Assembly (NCBI RefSeq): GCF_016801865.2
Contig: NC_068937.1
Span: 129,618,117 to 129,682,116, forward strand
Origin: Culex pipiens pallens
Lineage: Eukaryota > Arthropoda > Insecta > Diptera > Culicidae
Length of the DNA stretch: 64,000 bases
Reading direction: 5' to 3'
Positions 58,840 through 64,000 of this stretch are shown in pieces. Numbering within the stretch: the first letter of the stretch is position 1; each line of letters opens with the position of its first letter. The notes below the pieces were generated by a model. It made no database searches. It saw nothing but the letters and a program-made list of their open reading frames with translations, and was not told where the DNA came from. The position numbers and the translations under genes are program-made.

Positions 58840-60640
58840 GTGGGGAGGGGAGCAGGTTAAAAAGGTTTCGACTTAATCGTGTGGGGCTTGGCGCGAAACA
58901 CGGCATGAATGAAAGGCGCCTCCACGAAACTGACCGGCGAGGGGCTTATGAACTGGTTTTTGTGAGTAGAGGTTAAGTGCAGCAGTCGGGTAAAAAGCGG
59001 TGTCCAGTTTTGCATTTCAAGGAGTGATTTATGGGACTAATATTAGGTTAGTGGAATGTTCCTGCTTTGGCAGCGGTCTTTGTTCCTGATGCAATGACCT
59101 CGTGTGTCACTTGTTTAGTGTTTTGACCAGATTTTTCCAGAACATTCCACTAATCGTCGGCACTACTATGCTTACTCATAACATTTATAAATACATGCGT
59201 CAAGGTAGCACAACGGTGACCTGATGTCAACTTTTGTTAATTATTTGACAGAAGGTTTGACAGATTGACACTGGACAGATTGACATGTTGACAGATTGAC
59301 ACTTAATATAAAATTTTGTACTTACCTTTTTCGAGTTCATCCAATAACACATCAAAGGTACCTCAATGTTGCCGACCGTGTTCGGGAAGCGCGCCAACCC
59401 TTTACAGCAAACTCCAGCACGTCCCGATGCAGTTATAAATCCCAGTAATTATCAGGCACATTCTACGAGTCCTACAAAAGCTTAAAACGACCCTCCGATA
59501 GCAAGCAATAATTCTCTCCTTCGACCAGATAAAGCCAAAGTACTTGAACAATCGCATTCTGTCGCTTCTTCGTAGCTTTTTTTTCTGGTTTCATGCGGTG
59601 CTTTCTCCCCTCTTTGGACGGAGGGGGATGTAAATTCGCGAGGAGTGAGGAACGGAGTCGTCGTCGTCGGACCGGTCATTACGGCCGGTTCAGAATTTTA
59701 CATTCATGTTCTGAGCGCGCGCCTCGTGGTTGGGAAGAAGAAAGCTCATATGAAACGAGAGTGAGAGAGAAACCTATCTCTTCCAGGGGGGGGGGGTCCC
59801 CCCTGAGCGTGGATTCGCACGTATGCAGTTCGAGGGGGTGCTTTTATGAATGTAAGCTACCGACGAATTCCGAAAAAGAACGAATGCCGACAAAAAGAAG
59901 TAGGGAAAGAGAGCGTAGCAAAGAGCGAGAGAGTCGCAGAGCATTGCGAGCATAGTAATACGCCTGAATGCAGGTTGGTTTGGGGTGGATGCATGAGGTG
60001 CATGCATGCTGGATGGGACAGTGGTGCCAAATTGAAAATAACAATTTGATTTGATGTTTGGTTAAACAACATTTTTCGAAGCGGCAACCACAGATTTATG
60101 CTACATATTTTTATAAAGGATACTTTTATCTAGTTGCATTTAAAAATAAAGTGCTTTCAGTTTTTATGGATAAAAAAAAAACTTGCAACTAGTTTTTTTT
60201 ATCTGGCACCCCTGGTTCAACTACTAGCAACTGAATAGTACACCATCAGGCGAAATGACAGGCAAAACTTGTCCCTCTTCTCGCCCCCCCCCCCCCCTTT
60301 CCGACGGAACACTTACAAACGAAAGAGCTTGGCGCCGCCGATTGCATGCCATAGATCCGAATCCTCTCCTACCAACCCTGCCCGCGAGAGCGAGCCCAAA
60401 CGCCTGCGCGTAGGCAACCCACCCGACAACGGACGACGGACGGGTCGCCGCTGCAGTATTTTCGGGCGCTCGCCACTTCACACTAGAAGACCCAGAGCGC
60501 GCGTTCCGCAACGACAGACACTCTGTGGCCACTACGGCACGCCACGGAACCAGTGTGTTGTGTCAGTTCTATTTATTATTTCGGTTATTGCAGACACGCG
60601 GGCGGTTCGCTCCCTGCAGGCTCCCTCGCGCGCGCTCCAA
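58840..60640. other. Gene-free region with G and C runs
   Basis: No coding gene was seen. Landmarks are a G-run at about 59786-59797, GA-rich DNA at 59880-59950 and a C-run at about 60286-60297. A tandem set of TTGACAGATTGACA words occupies about 59248-59302. Multiple short frames overlap in all phases without domain signatures. Confidence 0.4.
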
Positions 60641-60644
60641 GAGT

Positions 60645-61456
60645 CCAGTCAGTCCAGTTCAGTCAGTGTGTGTTGCATAGCAAAAGGGGCAACCTTCCCC
60701 TGAAGGTATACTGCGCGTTCTCCTGGAACGTCAGGAACCCCGCGATAACCGGAAGTGTCCCCGTCACGCCGTCGTCTTCGCGGTCGCGGACAAGTGTGTG
60801 AGTGTGCGACCTCATCCTCCGAGAGTACATCACCAGACGGAAGTTGCGGCTTTTTTGGGTTTGTTTTGGAGCACATACACACACGCACACAGCCCCGTCG
60901 TCACCCAGTCTACACACTCACGTTCAACCCCGATATATATTGCGCCCTGTTTGTTGTGTTTGTCATCGTGGATTTTTATTTTCTTCCTTTGGTGCCGAAT
61001 TGCAGCAGATTCAGTTTTCTTCAAGTGGAGGCACGAAGAAAAATGCGTTTTGGATTTTTCAGCGAAAATACCACCATTATTCGGGACTAGAGAGAAGCAA
61101 GTTTGATCGTTAGAGTCGGGTGCGGAAGAAGAAAAAGTCGTTACGTTGGGCTTTTTTCCTCCTTTGTTTTCGTCCTGGCCCCGTGTGGTCGATTCCACGT
61201 CGCAGCGGCAGTGTATGTGTGTGCTGGCCCCGTTTAGTTGCCGTTTCGCAGACCCCCGTCGTAAGGAAGAATCTTCCGAAATCGATAGAGAAAGCCGTGA
61301 GGCAAAATAGTGGCCAACCCAAGAAGCAGAAGAGGGTCACCAGTGCCGACGGCCGTGGAAAGAAATTTTCGGTGGTTTTAGTCCCCATTTGGCACACAAG
61401 CCTAAGGCCAAGGATTGCCCCTGGATGACGACAATGCATTGGAACCTCGGTTAAAG
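60645..61456 (+). other. Likely 5' non-coding exon of a gene to the right
   Basis: Repeated TCAGTCC/TCAGTGTG initiator-like words at 60645-60672 are followed by about 800 bp of GC-rich, CA- and GT-rich leader-like DNA. It ends in a strong donor, GTTAAAG|GTAAGCAC at 61456/61457. No ATG opens a frame that crosses the donor; the nearby ATGs hit stops. A long 5' UTR exon of a gene extending beyond the window is the best explanation. Confidence 0.4.
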
Positions 61457-63790
61457 GTAAGCACTGCTACGGGAAAACCCGTGAAAAACGGGAAATGGGG
61501 GTCAACGAGGCGTTTTCTTTGTTTCAACACTATACCAAAGGGTGCGTGTGTAACACATCAAACCCGTCACGGAGTAAATATCGTGACCAACGACCGCCAA
61601 TAGGTGGCACCGTTCCCCACCCTTTCCGCCCAACATTAGGCAAAATGTGTCGTGCGGTTTGTTTGGCCTTAGGCTCGCTCGCTTGACGTTTCTTTGTTAT
61701 CCTTTGAACACACATCCCATCTCTAATACCAGCAAACAATCGCACAAATACATAAAAAAAGAGGTGCAGCGAAACTCGAGTGCGCGATGAATGACCGCAT
61801 ATCGAGCTTTTGGAGCTTTTTCTGATTGCGATAATGACACACGGTGGCGGCGGCGGAGTCCGTACCGTAGGGCGCCATGCAGAAGAGGAGCCGCGTTGGT
61901 TACGGGGTGGGCTTTCGAGAATCGATTGGCGTGTTACGGGCTGGGCGGACGGGCTTTTCCGTTTTGGGAAAGCCGGCCTCCTCCCGGCTGGATGCGATCG
62001 ATTTTATGCATATTAGGTATACCGATTTAAAATTATAACCTAAACCGGAGCCTCTAATTTGGGCGCGCAATAGGGTTGGACGCGGTCACGGTAGCGGGTG
62101 AAATTGCTATGAATTTCCGATTTTTACGGGGCTTTGGATGGATTGAAAAGTTTAGTTTTGGTGATTTGAATAAGTTTAAATTTAATTATGAATGTTCTGA
62201 TTTCAATCAGATTGAATTTGAAGAATTATTGGTGTAGCATATTGAAACAATCTCCCTGTTTTTGTATTTTTTTATGAGTTGGAAAAATTCTTATTGTAAT
62301 CCCATATTTTATTTTTGGATCACTGTATTATTTTGTTTTGAATTTAATGTATGTATGTATGTATGTATGATCCCCATACCCGCAGGCAACTTGGTCCCGA
62401 AACACATGTGAGCGCTAGGTGAACAATTCGATCATCTTTTACTCCATAATCTGTACACCCACGTGCATAAGTTTTTTTGCACGAATTTTAATGCTACAAA
62501 TACCGGCGCGTAGATCAAAATGGTTTCCCGCTTCCCTCCCCAAGCGCCGGAAATTTGTAGCGGGTGTAGGGACACTTCGCATAGACGCCCTTGCTCCCAT
62601 CACGTCACTGAGGGTATGGAGCGACGAGAAATTAATAAGCATGCCCCCCCAGTCGAACCTTCATTAGAGAAGCAGGCAATCCACAACTCACAGCGAACGA
62701 CCGAGGGAACACCCTACCGCGTATATAATAAGATTGGCGTGGTTGTCTTCAATGAATTGTCAATATGTGTGAGTAAATGAAAGTGTTCTTTTGTATTAAA
62801 AAAGGAAAGCTCTCACCAAATTACGAATTCTTCACATCTAAGGCATTTCTATCTTGAAGTCCAAGTTTTTTCAAGTTCAGCTTTGAAAATCCATGAAAGC
62901 TTCATTCTTGAGTTGCTCTGCTTCTCGATCTTCTGTTCCTGGCACTGTTCCCGCCGTTTCCGTGTTGTTTTTCTCCGGCAGCTCCAAGCAGCGTTGACAT
63001 GTTGAACGGCTTCCGGTGGGTCTTCTTAGAAATCCGGAAGTTTAATCTTGACCCGGTGAACCCGGCTTTAATCTGGCCGTATCGCAAATATAGTCATTCA
63101 CGCGATCTTGTCTCGGACACGTACGACACATGGCGCGGATGAAGCAATTTTCTCCAATTTCACCTGGTGCACATCGAGTTCGGTTCATTCACAAACCGTC
63201 GGAATTACTTTGACGAGAAATAAATTTTACCTTTAACCTTCGGGAAGTCGCGAGTTTTCGAATTTCTTACAAGTGCCCTTACAAACTGTGTACAAAGTAC
63301 ACGTACGCGACCTCCGGTGGGTTAATTCAAACACAAAAAACTCCAGAAAAAATGACAAGCGCAGAAAAATTTGCGTCCGACCCGCCACACAGCCTACTTC
63401 GATCCTCAATTATTTTGTTTTGAATTTAATAATGATATATTAACTATTAGTGGACCCCCTGCCTTTTGTAGACCTTATGGAAGTATTTGAAAAAAATTAT
63501 GTAAAATCTCTAAGTGTTTAAAAATCGTTAATCATTTTTATAACAATATTTACTGTTATTTATCTATAATTAATGTTTTAATATTGACAGTTGAAATCAG
63601 CTATGGTCCCTTTTGCACGTATGTATTGATATTTGATTTTGCGTAGATATGTTATAAGAGGGATTGAACATTTTCACCAAAGTTTACTTTTAACATTGAA
63701 AATTAAAACAAATCCGTTTTTTATTAAAACGAAGTTGACTTTATAGCTGTCGGCCACCATTGCTAGTACCAACCACTAGTGTCTTCCTTT
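61457..63790. other. Possible intron or intergenic DNA
   Basis: Downstream of the donor at 61457 no acceptor with a coding exon was seen. An (ATGT)n run is at about 62346-62369, and a fragment of the GTGGACCC element (TAACTATTAGTGGACCCCCT) is at about 63440-63462. Confidence 0.35.
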
Positions 63791-63795
63791 TAATC

Positions 63796-63965
63796 TACAA
63801 GGACTTTCGCCGCCCTGGGCTCCTAAGTGTATGAAAGTATGGCACGGAGCGACGGCGCCGAATACCCATATTTACACAAAGAATTTTAGAGCGCCCGCCG
63901 CGGGATTCGAACCGGCGACCTCTGGATTGTGAGTCCAGTGCGCGGTCCGATTGATCCACACGGGC
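63796..63965 (-). mobile_element. tRNA-derived SINE
   Basis: On the minus strand the element begins with a 74-nt tRNA-like head (63892-63965). It has a 6-bp acceptor pairing GCCCGT/GCGGGC, an anticodon arm CTGGA-CTCACAA-TCCAG (anticodon CAC, Val) and a B box GGTTCGAATCC. A conserved-looking body containing CGTCGCTCCGTGCCATAC follows to about TTGTAGATT. Mismatches in the acceptor and T stems, and an attached body, argue for a SINE rather than a tRNA gene. An (ATAGC)n run flanks its 5' side at about 63966-63986. Confidence 0.6.
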
Positions 63966-64000
63966 ATAGCATAGCATAGCATAGCATACCATAACGGGTC

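Noticed and set aside
59593..59955. 120-codon R/S/E-rich plus-strand frame
   Set aside because: GA-rich low-complexity sequence with overlapping frames in every phase; no domain.
62346..62369. CRISPR-like or regulatory tandem repeat
   Set aside because: It is only an (ATGT)n microsatellite; no spacers exist and the genome is eukaryotic.
63892..63965. Functional tRNA-Val (CAC)
   Set aside because: Mismatches in the acceptor and T stems, a poor A box and an attached body and flanking tandem repeat fit a SINE better.

Overview
The window looks like nuclear DNA of a culicine mosquito, most likely Culex. The evidence is short GT-AG introns, GC-rich exons in AT-rich surroundings, several ZAD and THAP zinc-finger genes (ZAD is an arthropod-expanded domain), an insect Reeler-type defence protein, and abundant small TIR, foldback and SINE elements. 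The species is inferred from this overall character; no database search was possible.

From 1.5 to 38.6 kb there is a cluster of six C2H2 zinc-finger genes in two families. Family A (1541-9497 +; 13612-16167 -; 16436-22385 +) has an N-terminal ZAD split by an intron at the same codon position, followed by ten fingers in the same order. The third member carries a 1-nt frameshift. Family B (9571-10980 -; 22543-24337 -; 28919-30937 +; 37009-38631 +) has a THAP domain, then a ZAD-like cysteine quartet, then 5-8 fingers. The 37-kb member lacks the intron shared by its two closest relatives. A low-molecular-weight protein tyrosine phosphatase (31059-31605 -) lies among them.

From 39.2 kb onward come metabolic and defence genes: pyruvate kinase (39264-40887 -), the (p)ppGpp/NADPH hydrolase MESH1 (53017-53623 +), phosphoserine aminotransferase (53673-54931 -, convergent with MESH1) and a secreted Reeler-domain defence protein (56634-58634 -). 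The last part of the window has no coding gene. It contains a likely 5' non-coding exon (about 60.65-61.46 kb) of a gene that continues to the right, and a tRNA-derived SINE at the end.

Most of the remaining sequence is mobile DNA. It includes a 1.92-kb foldback palindrome in intron 2 of the first gene, with two relatives at 49.7 and 57.0 kb. A 3.96-kb TIR element packed with a 108-bp satellite, an (AATATTTT)n array, a CT tract and a (CA)n tract sits in the divergent promoter between two THAP-ZAD genes. There is also a hAT element with a perfect 8-bp target duplication, a TTAA-flanked element with two MITEs nested in it, a hairpin-MITE family with 4-bp duplications, and two adjacent TIR elements that appear to carry decayed pieces of intron-containing genes. 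All coordinates were worked out by eye from splice sites and reading frames.
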